In this document: one piece after another, positions 8,389 through 19,978 of the stretch
How positions within the stretch are numbered: the stretch's first letter is position 1
How the letters are laid out: the number at the start of each line of letters is the position of its first letter
Assembly: GCA_965208065.1 (NCBI GenBank)
Contig: OZ242313.1
Span: 4,402,001-4,466,000 of the forward strand
Direction: 5' to 3'
DNA length: 64,000 nt
Source: Bin103 sp002238925
Lineage (GTDB): Bacteria; Spirochaetota; Spirochaetia; SZUA-6; Bin103
Made by a program: the position numbers and the translations under genes
The notes under the pieces: generated by a model
What the model was told of the DNA's origin: nothing
What the model saw: the letters and a program-made list of their open reading frames with translations, nothing else
Database searches by the model: none

Positions 8389-9783
8389 ATGCGAACCACC
8401 ACCGGGCGCCGGATGCCGGCGCTGTTCCTGACCGTCCTGCTGGCCGCCGGCGCGTTTCCGCTCGCGGCACAGTCATCGCCCGGCGCTGCCACCGGCGCGC
8501 TGGTCGGTGCCTTCGGGCAGGCCTTCGGCCCGCCGCCCGACCATCCGGACGGCGAACTGGACCCGGCGACGCGCGCTGACATCCAATCGATCATCACCAG
8601 CATCTCGGAACGCCAGCTCGACACCGCAGCGCTCGGGCGCCTCAAGGACAGCGGCGATGCGCGCATCCTGTGGTTCGTGGCCGACCTGATGCGCTTCATC
8701 GGCCAGCGCGAGATGGAGACCCTGAACGTCATTTTCGAGGAACTGACCGGGGTAAGCCCGCGGCGCGGCGACTACAACGCCATTCCCGACCACCTGATGG
8801 CCTGGGATCTGCCCGCGTTCCCCGGCTACCGGCGGCTCAAGGGCGACCTGATGACGCTGATCGACTCGCGCTGGGAGCCATTCTTTGCCGACGAGAATTC
8901 GGCGGTCGACTGGCGGCTGGTGGCGTGGGGCGGCGTGCTGATGGACGACCGCGGCGACGCCGGCCCCGGACAGCACTGCTTCCGCTGCATCCCGGCGCTC
9001 GACAATCCGCCGGTAACCGATGCCGCCGACGGGAGCTGGTACCCCGACGACGCGCTGGTGTTCGGCCTGGTGGTGAACGGCGCGGCGCGCGCCTATCCCA
9101 AGAACATCATGGAAGTGCACGAGATGGTGAACGACGCTCTCGGCGGGCGCACCTTCGGCATGCCCTACTGCACCCTGTGCGGCTCGGCGCAGGCGTACTA
9201 CACCGACGACATCAAGGGGTTCTACCCGGTGCTGCGCACCTCCGGGCTGCTGTCGCGCTCCAACAAGTTCATGTACGACCTGGTAACCACCTCCGCCGTC
9301 GACACCTTCACCGGGCGCGCCCTGTCGGGGCCGCTGCACGAGGCCGGCGTTACCCTGAACCAGCTCACCGTGGTCACCTCCACCTGGGGCGCCTGGAAGG
9401 AGGCGCACCCCGGCACCACCATCGTCGCCGAGGATGGCGGCGTGCCCGGCAAGCGCTATCCGATGGACCCGCTGCGCGGGCGCGACGACAACGGTCCGAT
9501 CTTCCCGGTCGGCGACGTGGATACACGGCTGCCGGTGCAGGAGCGCGTGCTCGGCGTACTCGGCGCCGGCGGCACCGCGGTGGCGTTTCCGGTGGCCAAC
9601 GCCGTGCTGGCCCTGCAGGCCGGCGCCACCGTGGAGTTGGCCGGCGTGCGGGTGGCCATGGACGGCAGCGGCATCCGCGCCTTCATCGACGGCCAGGAGG
9701 CGCCGAGCCACGAGGCGTTCTGGTTCGCCTGGAGCCAGTTCCGCCCCGCAACGCTGCTCTGGCAGAGGGAGGCGGCCGGATAG
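8389..9783 (+). CDS. Secreted DUF3179 family protein
   Basis: About 464 residues with a signal peptide (MRTTTGRRMPALFLTVLLA, cleavage near AAQSS). From residue about 215 it matches the DUF3179 family: NPPVTDAADGSWYPDDALVF, VNGAARAYPKNIMEVHEMVND and the cysteine motif MPYCTLCGSA, where the CxxC pair is invariant. The C-terminus is the typical VSWSQFRP-like strand region (here FAWSQFRPATLLW). The family occurs widely but has no assigned reaction; the CxxC may bind metal or act in redox. The N-terminal 200 residues are helical and less conserved. It is followed 70 bases later by an MFS gene. Confidence 0.85.
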   Translation: MRTTTGRRMPALFLTVLLAAGAFPLAAQSSPGAATGALVGAFGQAFGPPPDHPDGELDPATRADIQSIITSISERQLDTAALGRLKDSGDARILWFVADLMRFIGQREMETLNVIFEELTGVSPRRGDYNAIPDHLMAWDLPAFPGYRRLKGDLMTLIDSRWEPFFADENSAVDWRLVAWGGVLMDDRGDAGPGQHCFRCIPALDNPPVTDAADGSWYPDDALVFGLVVNGAARAYPKNIMEVHEMVNDALGGRTFGMPYCTLCGSAQAYYTDDIKGFYPVLRTSGLLSRSNKFMYDLVTTSAVDTFTGRALSGPLHEAGVTLNQLTVVTSTWGAWKEAHPGTTIVAEDGGVPGKRYPMDPLRGRDDNGPIFPVGDVDTRLPVQERVLGVLGAGGTAVAFPVANAVLALQAGATVELAGVRVAMDGSGIRAFIDGQEAPSHEAFWFAWSQFRPATLLWQREAAG

Positions 9784-9853
9784 CCGACCCGCCCTGCACG
9801 ACTCCGCACGTCCGCCGCTTCCCGCGGCGGCGCCCAGCCCCGATAATGCGCCC

Positions 9854-11032
9854 GTGCCCGCGCCGCGCATTCGCCGCCTGTTCCTGACCCTCTATATCCC
9901 GGAACTGCTGTACACCATCGGCTGGGGGCTGATCCTCCCCGTCCTGCCACGGCTGGCCACCAGCCTCAGCGGCAGCGTGGCCGGCGCCGCCGGCATCGTC
10001 GCCCTGGTGGCGGTCGGCACCCTGATCGTGGACATCCCGGCCGGGATACTGGCCGCCCGCTGGCCGCAGCGTACGCTGGCGCTGACCGTACTTGGCACCC
10101 TGGCGGTCGCCGGGTTGCTGGCCGCCTTTGGCGGCACGGTGGTGCTGCTCGGCGCCGCCGCGCTGCTGCTCGGCGCCGGACGCGGCACCTGGATGGTGAC
10201 GCGCATGGCGGTGGCGCGCGAAACGGTGCCCGCCGATCAGCGCGGGCGGGCGCTGGCCACGCTCGGCGGCGTGAACCGGATCGGTTCGTTCGCGGTCGGC
10301 CCAGCCGTGGGCGGTGCGATAGCCGGCCTGCTCGGCCTGTGGGCGCCGTTCGTGGCGCTCTCCTGCCTCATGATCCTGGCCGGCGCCGCGGTGCTGCGCT
10401 GGACGCCGCGGCGGCCGCCGCCGGCGCCGGCGCGCAGCGGCGGCTGGTATCATCCGGTGGCGATCTTCCGCGACCACTGGCGGGTGTTGCTGCGCGCCGG
10501 TCCCGCCATTATCGCCCTCAACCTGATCCGGGCCGGACGGCAGTTGTTCATCCCGCTGTGGGGCGAGTCGATCGGCCTGTCGGTGGCGGAAGTGGGCCTC
10601 GCCATGAGCGCTTCCGGGATCGCCGACATGCTGCTGTTCTATCCCACCGGGGTGGTGATGGACCGCCTCGGGCGGCGCTGGGCGGCGGCAAGCTCGATAG
10701 CGGTCATGTCCCTGAGCTTGGCCCTGATGCCCCTGTCCGGCAATTTCCTGAGCCTGCTGCTGATCGGGATACTGGCCGGCGCCGGCAACGGTATGGGCAG
10801 CGGATTCCTGATGACCATGGGCACCGATCTCGCCCCCAAGCGGGGCGCCGGCGAGTTCATCGGTCTGTGGCGGCTGATCGGCGACGTGGGTACCGCCGCC
10901 GGCCCGGCGGTGATCGGGGCGGTGGCCGGTATCCTTTCGCTGGCGATTGCCGGCCCGGTGGTGGGACTGTTCGGCCTCGGCGGCGCCGCACTGTTCGTGT
11001 TCTCCGTCAAGGAGACCCTGCGGCGCCGGTAG
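9854..11032 (+). CDS. MFS transporter
   Basis: About 392 residues with twelve hydrophobic segments in the major-facilitator arrangement and a charged loop between segments 6 and 7 (RRPPPAPARSGG). The start is probably GTG at 9854, just before PAPRIRRLFL and the first membrane helix; no strong ribosome site is visible. Between segments 2 and 3 and in the mirror position of the second half are the usual basic loops (AARWPQRT, MDRLGRR). It looks like a drug-type (DHA) or sugar-efflux-type exporter, but the substrate is not indicated. The C-terminus ends 62 bases before the lexA start. Confidence 0.85.
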   Translation: MPAPRIRRLFLTLYIPELLYTIGWGLILPVLPRLATSLSGSVAGAAGIVALVAVGTLIVDIPAGILAARWPQRTLALTVLGTLAVAGLLAAFGGTVVLLGAAALLLGAGRGTWMVTRMAVARETVPADQRGRALATLGGVNRIGSFAVGPAVGGAIAGLLGLWAPFVALSCLMILAGAAVLRWTPRRPPPAPARSGGWYHPVAIFRDHWRVLLRAGPAIIALNLIRAGRQLFIPLWGESIGLSVAEVGLAMSASGIADMLLFYPTGVVMDRLGRRWAAASSIAVMSLSLALMPLSGNFLSLLLIGILAGAGNGMGSGFLMTMGTDLAPKRGAGEFIGLWRLIGDVGTAAGPAVIGAVAGILSLAIAGPVVGLFGLGGAALFVFSVKETLRRR

Positions 11033-11042
11033 CGGTCAAAAA

Positions 11043-11080
11043 ACAGACAGGCGTCTTGACATTAACAGACATACGTCTGT
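11043..11080 (+). promoter_or_regulatory. Two SOS (LexA) operator-like boxes over the lexA promoter
   Basis: A perfect inverted repeat ACAGACATACGTCTGT lies at 11065-11080, and an imperfect copy (ACAGAC-AGGC-GTCTTG) at 11043-11058. Their position directly before lexA implies autorepression and SOS induction of the whole cassette. The half-site ACAGAC differs from the E. coli CTGT and the Bacillus GAAC types. Confidence 0.75.
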
Positions 11081-11085
11081 ATTGT
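11056..11085 (+). promoter_or_regulatory. Sigma-70-type promoter of the lexA-imuA-imuB-dnaE2 cassette
   Basis: TTGACA at 11056-11061 is followed after 18 bases by TATTGT at 11080-11085. The perfect SOS box fills the spacer. Transcription would start near 11092, only a few bases before the lexA ATG at 11095, so the transcript may be almost leaderless. Confidence 0.65.
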
Positions 11086-11094
11086 CGATTTCCC

Positions 11095-11736
11095 ATGACT
11101 GCCGCTTCCCGATACCGCTCCCAAGAGCGCAAACGGCGCATCTTCCTGTTTGTGCGCGACCGCATTCTGTCCGGGGCGCCGCCCACCACCCGCGAGGTGC
11201 AGGCCCACTTTGGCTTCCGCGCGGTACAGTCGGCGCGCGACTATCTGGAGGCCCTGGTGCGGGACGGCCTGCTGGACAAGGAGCCGGGCAAGGCGCGCGG
11301 CTACCGCCTGCCGGCCGGGAGCACGCCCTATCCCGCGGTGCTGGTGCCCCTCCTCGGACGGGTCCAGGCGGGCGCCCTCACTACCGCCAGCGAGGATCCG
11401 GACGGCTACGTGCCGGTGCAGTCGGCCAAGCCGCGCGACGAGCTGTTCGCCCTGCGTGTGCGCGGCGAAAGCATGCGCGACGCCGCCATTCTGCCTGGCG
11501 ACGTGGTAATCGTGCACCGCCAGGAAAGCGCCGCCTCGGGCGAAATCGTCGTGGCACTGGTGGAGGACGAGGCCACGGTAAAGCGTCTCAAGCTGCGCGC
11601 CGGGCGCATTGAGCTGCATCCCGCCAACCCGGCGTTCGATCCGATCGTGCCCGACGCCGACCGGGTGCGGATCCTCGGCAAGGTGATCGAGGTGCGCCGC
11701 TACCTGGAAGGCAGCGCCCCGGTGCTGGAACCGTGA
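11095..11736 (+). CDS. lexA: LexA repressor (SOS regulator and autoprotease)
   Basis: 213 residues. Residues 1-70 are a winged-helix DNA-binding domain (PPTTREVQAHFGF...VQSARDYLEALVRDGLL). The autoproteolytic domain has the Ala92-Gly93 cleavage bond in GRVQAGAL, the nucleophile S126 in VRGESMRDA, and the general base K163 in DEATVKRLKL. RecA-stimulated self-cleavage should release the operators at 11043-11080. The stop overlaps the GTG start of imuA (GTGA), so translation is coupled. In other bacteria a LexA heading an imuA-imuB-dnaE2 operon is often a second copy; whether this genome has another lexA is unknown. Confidence 0.93.
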   Translation: MTAASRYRSQERKRRIFLFVRDRILSGAPPTTREVQAHFGFRAVQSARDYLEALVRDGLLDKEPGKARGYRLPAGSTPYPAVLVPLLGRVQAGALTTASEDPDGYVPVQSAKPRDELFALRVRGESMRDAAILPGDVVIVHRQESAASGEIVVALVEDEATVKRLKLRAGRIELHPANPAFDPIVPDADRVRILGKVIEVRRYLEGSAPVLEP

Positions 11737-12452
11737 GCCCACCCGCTACGGACACGCCTCCGGTGGCGGACGTTGCCCTGATTGCGGGCGCTTCACTGGT
11801 GCCGGCCGCCGCCCTGTTGCCGGATGCCGCGCTGCAGCCGGCGGCTGCGCGCCTGCCGGGCGCCGCTTCGTTGATTGGCCGCGCCGACAGCGCCGAACGG
11901 TTGTGGCGCCCGGCGGAGCTTGCCGGGCGCCTGTGCGAACTGGCGTCCGACCCGCACGGGGTCCATCTGACCCTGGCCTGCGCGCTGATCCGCTCCTTTC
12001 AACAGGCCGCCGAACCGGCCGCCTGGGTCACCGCCTCCCGCGCCACCTTCTTTCCGCCCGACGCCGCCCACGGCGGCGTCGATCTGGCCGCCCTGCCGGT
12101 GGTTACCGTACCCGGTCCAGAGGCGGTGCTCAGCGTCGCCGAGCGGCTCACCCGGTGCGGTTCCTTTGGGCTGATCGTGCTGGAGCTGGGCACTCACCTG
12201 GCCGTACCGGCGGCCGTGCTCGGCCGCCTGGCACGCCTGGCGCGGCGGCACGATACCGCTCTGCTGTGTCTCACCACGTCCAAATCGGAGACTACCCTCG
12301 GGTCGCTGGTGGCACTCCGCGGGCGCGGCTTTCGCACTGCAACCCGCCATCCGGGCTACTTTCACTGTGGCATCCGGGTAATCAAGGATCGCCGCCACGG
12401 CCCCGGCGGGTCGCTGGCGGTCGCCTGCCATGCCCCCTACGGCATGTGTTGA
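11733..12452 (+). CDS. imuA: ImuA-like mutasome protein (RecA-like, no Walker A)
   Basis: 239 residues starting at the GTG that overlaps the lexA stop. The sequence follows the ImuA/SulA-RecA-like pattern: HGVHLTLACALIRSFQ, PAAWVTASRATFFPPDAA, and a Walker B-like FGLIVLEL segment near residue 150, then RLARRHDTALLCLT. I see no Walker A P-loop, as in other ImuA proteins, so it should act as a scaffold and not an ATPase. The N-terminal 50 residues are a degenerate Ala/Leu/Pro repeat. It overlaps imuB by 23 bases. The identification rests mainly on position in the cassette plus this pattern. Confidence 0.8.
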   Translation: MSPPATDTPPVADVALIAGASLVPAAALLPDAALQPAAARLPGAASLIGRADSAERLWRPAELAGRLCELASDPHGVHLTLACALIRSFQQAAEPAAWVTASRATFFPPDAAHGGVDLAALPVVTVPGPEAVLSVAERLTRCGSFGLIVLELGTHLAVPAAVLGRLARLARRHDTALLCLTTSKSETTLGSLVALRGRGFRTATRHPGYFHCGIRVIKDRRHGPGGSLAVACHAPYGMC

Positions 12453-13983
12453 CGTGGGTGTGCTGCCGCTGCAACTGCTGCTGCGGCGGCACCCCGGCTG
12501 GAAACGGCAACCGGTCGCGGTGGTCAGCGAGGACAAGCCGCTGGGCATCGTGGTGGCAGTGAACCGGCGTGCCCGCGCCGCCGGAGTGCGGGCCGGGATG
12601 CGCTACGCTGCGGCGCTCTCCCTGGTCTCCCACCTGCACGCCGGTACGATCTCTCCCGACGACCTGGCGGCGGGAGTACGGTTGATCCGGGAGCGGCTGC
12701 TGACCATCAGCCCGCGGGTCGAATGGGGCGGCGACGGCTGGGCCGCTTCCGGGTTGTTCTGGCTGGAGGTGGCCGGTTTGCGGCGCCACTATCCCTCCGG
12801 CGCCGCGCTGGCCGACGCCATCGGAAAGCTCCTGCGCACCGCCGGCCTGGCAGCCGCGGTGGTGCTCGGCTACACCCGGCTGGGCACCTGCCTGCTGGCT
12901 CAGGACAGCGTCGCGCGGGGCGGCTGCCGAACGCTGGTGGTTGCCGATGAGGCCGGCGAACGCGCCGCCGTCGCCGCCGTGCCGCTCGACCGGCTGCCCC
13001 TGGAACCGGCGGCGCGCGACCTGCTGGAGAAGCTGGGCGTGGCCACCGTGGAGCACTTTCTGCGCCTCCCCTACGCCGAACTGCTGCGCCGCTTCGGGGC
13101 GCCGGTGGCGGAGTTGCGCCGTACCGCCCGCGACCCCACGCGCCTGCCCGTGCAGGGCCGCGACGCACCGCTGCCGCTGCAGCAGCGGCGGCGGCTGACC
13201 TACCGGGCGAGCGATGCCGAACGCCTGCTGCGCCACTGCCGGGTGCTCCTCGACCGGCTGCTCGGCCGCCTGCAGCATGACGGGCGCGCGGTCACCGAAC
13301 TGCAGTTGCAACTCCTGCTGGAAGACGGCTCGCGGCGGCACGAGCTGATTCGCCCCGCCGCCCCCACCCGCCAGCGTCACCTGCTGCTGGATCTGCTGGC
13401 CCTGCGGCTGCGGGCGCTCGACCTGACCGCGGGGGTGGAGGAACTGGCCCTCGACGCCCGCCATACGCCGTTGCCGGGCGGTCAGGGCGAGCTGTTCCGC
13501 ACCAGCCAGAGACGCGACCCGGCTGCCGGAGCCGCCGCGCTGGCGAACATCCGCGCCGAATTCGGCAACACGGCCGTGGTGCGCGCCGTACTGGAGGATG
13601 CGCACCTGCCGGAGGCGCAGTACCGCTGGCAGCCGGTCGACCGCCTGCAAGAAGCGCAACCGCGGCCGCCGGCGGCGCAGGCCGCACCTCTCGTACGGCG
13701 GGTACTCGCCCGCCCACAGCCCATTGCGGCGGCGCGGCGGCACGGCTGCTGCGGGCCCTTCCTGGTCTCCAGCGGCTGGTGGTACGCGAGCGCCGTTCCG
13801 CCAACTGGCGGTCCGCGGCACGGCAGCCCCCCTGCCGGCCACATCCACGACCACCAGGTCCCCTACGACCGCGGCCCCGCCAATCGCGCCTACTACTTCA
13901 TCAGCTCCGCGGACGGCACCCTGGAGTGGATCTACTACGACCTCCTCACCAGCCGCTGGTTCCGGCAAGGCTGGGTGGAGTGA
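12430..13983 (+). CDS. imuB: ImuB, Y-family polymerase-like mutasome protein
   Basis: 517 residues, starting at the ATG at 12430 inside the end of imuA; the conserved segment ACVDVGVLPLQLLLRRHPGW follows at once, which rules out a later start. The fold is Y-family polymerase (fingers/palm about 1-220, little finger about 225-340). The catalytic acidic residues are not conserved: the second motif reads ISPRVEWGGDGW in place of SxDE, so it is probably catalytically dead, as ImuB proteins generally are. A QGELF motif at residues 352-356 fits beta-clamp binding, and the C-terminus (YYFISSADGTLEWIYYD) is typical of ImuB. It should bridge clamp and DnaE2. Confidence 0.9.
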   Translation: MPPTACVDVGVLPLQLLLRRHPGWKRQPVAVVSEDKPLGIVVAVNRRARAAGVRAGMRYAAALSLVSHLHAGTISPDDLAAGVRLIRERLLTISPRVEWGGDGWAASGLFWLEVAGLRRHYPSGAALADAIGKLLRTAGLAAAVVLGYTRLGTCLLAQDSVARGGCRTLVVADEAGERAAVAAVPLDRLPLEPAARDLLEKLGVATVEHFLRLPYAELLRRFGAPVAELRRTARDPTRLPVQGRDAPLPLQQRRRLTYRASDAERLLRHCRVLLDRLLGRLQHDGRAVTELQLQLLLEDGSRRHELIRPAAPTRQRHLLLDLLALRLRALDLTAGVEELALDARHTPLPGGQGELFRTSQRRDPAAGAAALANIRAEFGNTAVVRAVLEDAHLPEAQYRWQPVDRLQEAQPRPPAAQAAPLVRRVLARPQPIAAARRHGCCGPFLVSSGWWYASAVPPTGGPRHGSPPAGHIHDHQVPYDRGPANRAYYFISSADGTLEWIYYDLLTSRWFRQGWVE

Positions 13984-13996
13984 ACGGACATCGGCG

Positions 13997-17239
<3,243 letters not shown>

Positions 17240-17355
17240 CCATACCCAGCAACGCAGTCAGCGATCGTACTTCAGTTCACACAGTGACATAGGCGGACAT
17301 CCGGTGCGAAACAAGGTGTTCTGAAGTCGAGCACACTGGAGAGAACTCCATCCCC

Positions 17356-17598
17356 TCATGTACCATAGGTTTCATCGTATATTTCTGAAAGCAGGCGCTC
17401 CTCGAAGAGCCAATACCGTGTTGGATGCACCGGCGTCTTTGTCTCCAAAACACTCTGGGTAGCGGGAGTTAGGAATACCTCCTCTCCATTTTCCCTACGT
17501 ACTTTCCTGTCGTCTATCACTTCGACTATCACCGATTCATCGTCGTGAAACACGAGCTTCGAACCAACCGGAACTCCCATTTCACGGAAATGTATCAT
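17356..17598 (-). CDS. Small hypothetical protein with RAMA-like domain pattern
   Basis: 80 residues. The pattern VPVGSKLVFHDDESVIVEVIDDRKV...EEVFLTPATQSVLE...TRYWLFEERLLSEI resembles small domains (pG-x-L-x-F, then V-D-D, then yW-x-y/f-x-x-x-x-L) often fused to restriction-modification or nuclease proteins, for example RAMA-type domains. This is a pattern match from memory and not a verified assignment. It is the last of three same-strand genes in an AT-richer stretch and lies 17 bases after the DUF2971 gene, so it is probably co-transcribed with it. Confidence 0.55.
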   Translation of the reverse strand: MIHFREMGVPVGSKLVFHDDESVIVEVIDDRKVRRENGEEVFLTPATQSVLETKTPVHPTRYWLFEERLLSEIYDETYGT

Positions 17599-17615
17599 CC
17601 TTTCTCCGCTAAGTG

Positions 17616-18566
17616 TCAGACGGACCTATAAGGGATCTTTGAGACATCTACCTTGGGTTCCGACCTGTAGTTACGAACCAGCATTCCTTGCAAAGTTTTT
17701 GCCACGTCAGTTTGGTGGAGCACTGCTGGCCCCACGGTTATCGTGCACTCCGAATTAAGCAACTGATCCATACCGAATCCACTATCTTTGACGTGATGCC
17801 GCAAGTTCCGCCCACTGACCTCCGTCCGGATCTTACTCTGCTCCGGTGCAGCAACAACGGCACGCCGCTCACGCTCGAGCGCGTAGGAAGGATGTTTGTG
17901 GAGGAAACGACTCTTCAGCGCGGTAGCAAAGACAGTTTCAAGTAACTCCTCATAGCGCGGGTAACTCGAAGCGGATTTCCTTCGACTAACCTCATCCCAA
18001 ACCTGCGCTGCAGTATCGAGAAACCGCTCAAACTTGGTTGCCGTAGCGTCCCTTGTCGCATCTTCATAATTCACCTCATACAACCTGTCCCTCGGAACGG
18101 TAGTCGCGAACGAGCAGCCACGCCCATTATCTCCGTACGCTCGCCAGTGAGATAGGTGATCGTGAGACTTGTGGACGGAATCAACTTCGAATGGCAAGAA
18201 AGAAAGAATGTAGGCGTGACTGACAGGAGATTCAAGCCACTTGGATATACTGCTTCTTCGAAAGAAATCACGTCCACCAAATACGTACCAGCCTTCTTGG
18301 GGATCGGTAAGATGGACCGAGTCATACAAGCGAAAATACTGGGTCGACGGCTCTGCAAGCAGGGCGTGAGCAGTTGCGAGCGACGTGTAGTGGACCACCT
18401 TGACCTCCTTGGAGTCTCCGTCGAGACGACGTTCATCTTCCAGTTCGTCAGACAGTTCCTCGGCGGCCTTCCTGAGGTGACTGAGTGCCGCATTGACTTT
18501 CCCACTCCGCAGTGCGGTTTTCACCTCCTTGAGCGTGCTCTCCCATGTCACCATGGTATTGGCCAC
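17616..18566 (-). CDS. DUF2971 domain protein (accessory island)
   Basis: 316 residues. An N-terminal helical region (about 1-50, rich in Glu/Lys, probably coiled) precedes a DUF2971-like domain: VVHYTSLATAHALL, FRLYDSVHLTDPQEGWYV, AYILSFLPFEVDS and HLSHWRAYGDNGRGCSFA, the family's hallmark HYTS...DPxE...WRxYGDxxxGxxF. The biochemical role of the family is not established; members are common in genomic islands next to mobile or defence genes. Base composition is much more AT-rich than both flanks, which suggests horizontal transfer. It lies 9 bases after the 119-residue gene and 17 before the 80-residue gene. Confidence 0.8.
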   Translation of the reverse strand: MANTMVTWESTLKEVKTALRSGKVNAALSHLRKAAEELSDELEDERRLDGDSKEVKVVHYTSLATAHALLAEPSTQYFRLYDSVHLTDPQEGWYVFGGRDFFRRSSISKWLESPVSHAYILSFLPFEVDSVHKSHDHLSHWRAYGDNGRGCSFATTVPRDRLYEVNYEDATRDATATKFERFLDTAAQVWDEVSRRKSASSYPRYEELLETVFATALKSRFLHKHPSYALERERRAVVAAPEQSKIRTEVSGRNLRHHVKDSGFGMDQLLNSECTITVGPAVLHQTDVAKTLQGMLVRNYRSEPKVDVSKIPYRSV

Positions 18567-18575
18567 CGAGTGAAT

Positions 18576-18935
18576 CTATAGCCTCCGGCGTCCGGGCATC
18601 GAGTCTCCCGGAAGAAGACGCTGAATGCGTTCAAGGACGCTATCTGTCCCCTCATACTTGGAGACGGCTATGAAAATACGTGCATCCTCAAGGTTGACCT
18701 CGTCATCGCCCTCGTACACTCTGTCATCATCTGCAAGCACGGTCTTCTTCGCATCAAGGACCGTAATCAGAGCCTTGGCCTTGTCTGCGATCGAGAGCAC
18801 ATCCCATGCCGTCATCATTCCGTCTTTCGACTTAGCTACGACCGAAACGCCGTTTATTTCCAATTCGTATTCACGCCAGTTAGCGCCTACGTTGGTGTCT
18901 TTGCTGTGCATCAGTTGGTCCTTGTCCTCGGTCAT
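18576..18935 (-). CDS. Hypothetical protein, possible beta-grasp (ubiquitin-like) fold
   Basis: 119 residues, starting behind GAGGAAGC with 6 bases spacing. The core alternates as expected for a beta-grasp fold: strand pair (YELEINGVSVVAKSKDG), helix (TAWDVLSIADKAK), strands (ALITVLDAKK, then YEGDDEVNLEDARIFIAVSK). The combination I-x-G at the start, a T-x-x-D-L-L-like helix and a DDEVNLED...F end recalls multi-ubiquitin-type domains of bacterial ubiquitin-like operons. No C-terminal Gly-Gly is present and no E1, E2 or JAB gene is adjacent, so this is a hypothesis. It is the first gene of the three-gene island. Confidence 0.6.
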   Translation of the reverse strand: MTEDKDQLMHSKDTNVGANWREYELEINGVSVVAKSKDGMMTAWDVLSIADKAKALITVLDAKKTVLADDDRVYEGDDEVNLEDARIFIAVSKYEGTDSVLERIQRLLPGDSMPGRRRL

Positions 18936-19104
18936 CCGTGAGCTTCCTCTGGAATCATATCATCGATTCACCATCGGTGCAGATCGATTACTATACTGAT
19001 CGAAAGGCGGGGATACCACCATAGGCCATACCGAGCTGATGAGCACCTGCCGGCACTATCTTGTCGAGTTGAGAAGGCGTTTGTCACAGCCTCTGAACCT
19101 CCGC

Positions 19105-19971
19105 TCAAGTAGTCCGGCGGTTGGCGTGGCGGATGGGGACGCCGGCGCGGGCGGCCTGCTCGTACAGGTAGCCGGTGGCCCAGCGCAACTGGCGGGCGTT
19201 GACGTGCTCGATCATCAACGGCACGTCGGCGTCCAGCTTGGCCAGCTCGGTGAAGTAGGCGTGGTAGTCGAGGCTGCCGTTGCCGGCGAAGGTCTCGTCG
19301 AAGCGGACCTGGACGTGGCGCGGCATTTGGGTGTCCTTGGCGTGGCAGCTCACCAGGTGCGGCCCGAGCTTGGCGAAGCAGTCGCGGATGAAGTCGCCGC
19401 TACGGTAGAAGCGCCGCGGACAGAGGGTGATGTTGACCGGATCCAGGTGGGCGGCGAACGCCGGGCGGTCCACCGCCTGCAGGATCTCCAGGTACACGTC
19501 GGCCGAATCGGGCAGGTAGCGCGACTCGGTCTCCAGCACGAACTTCGTACGGCTCGGCTGCACGGTGTCGATGATGCGCTGCACCGATTCCACCAGGGTG
19601 TCGATGGAGCGCTGGCTGAAGTTCTCGGGATAGTGCTTGTTGAACGAGTTGCTGCCCGCCCAGCCGCCGTGCGCCACGCAGCACAGCGACCCGATGCGCT
19701 CGGCACTCTCAAGGCGCCGGCAGATCTCGGCGATGTTGCGCTCGCGCTGCTCCACGTCGGGATCGATCACGTTGATACCGAACGCGCCGGTCTCGGCGAT
19801 CACGATATCCGCCTCCGCAAGCGCCGTCACCGCCTCGCGCAGCAACGCCGGGTCGGAGAAGCGCGGATGATAGGTGGCCGCGAAGCCCTGCTCCTGCAGG
19901 TGCCGCACGAACTGTTCCGGGGTCTCGACCGGTGTAAAGACCGGCCCGCCGATGCGTATCTGTCTACTCAT
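19105..19971 (-). CDS. Sugar phosphate isomerase/epimerase (AP-endonuclease-2-like TIM barrel)
   Basis: About 288 residues, starting at the ATG complementary to 19969-19971 after GAGGAA. The TIM-barrel family signature is clear: IVIAETGAFGINVIDPD, KFVLETESRYLPDSAD, FAAHLDPVNITLCP, VSCHAKDTQMPRHVQV and LMIEHVN, supplying the Glu, Asp, His and Glu metal ligands at strand ends. Members isomerise or epimerise keto-sugars such as inosose or hydroxypyruvate-type compounds. It starts 7 bases after the alcohol dehydrogenase gene, which suggests a two-step sugar or polyol oxidation pathway. Confidence 0.85.
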   Translation of the reverse strand: MSRQIRIGGPVFTPVETPEQFVRHLQEQGFAATYHPRFSDPALLREAVTALAEADIVIAETGAFGINVIDPDVEQRERNIAEICRRLESAERIGSLCCVAHGGWAGSNSFNKHYPENFSQRSIDTLVESVQRIIDTVQPSRTKFVLETESRYLPDSADVYLEILQAVDRPAFAAHLDPVNITLCPRRFYRSGDFIRDCFAKLGPHLVSCHAKDTQMPRHVQVRFDETFAGNGSLDYHAYFTELAKLDADVPLMIEHVNARQLRWATGYLYEQAARAGVPIRHANRRTT

Positions 19972-19978
19972 TGATTCC

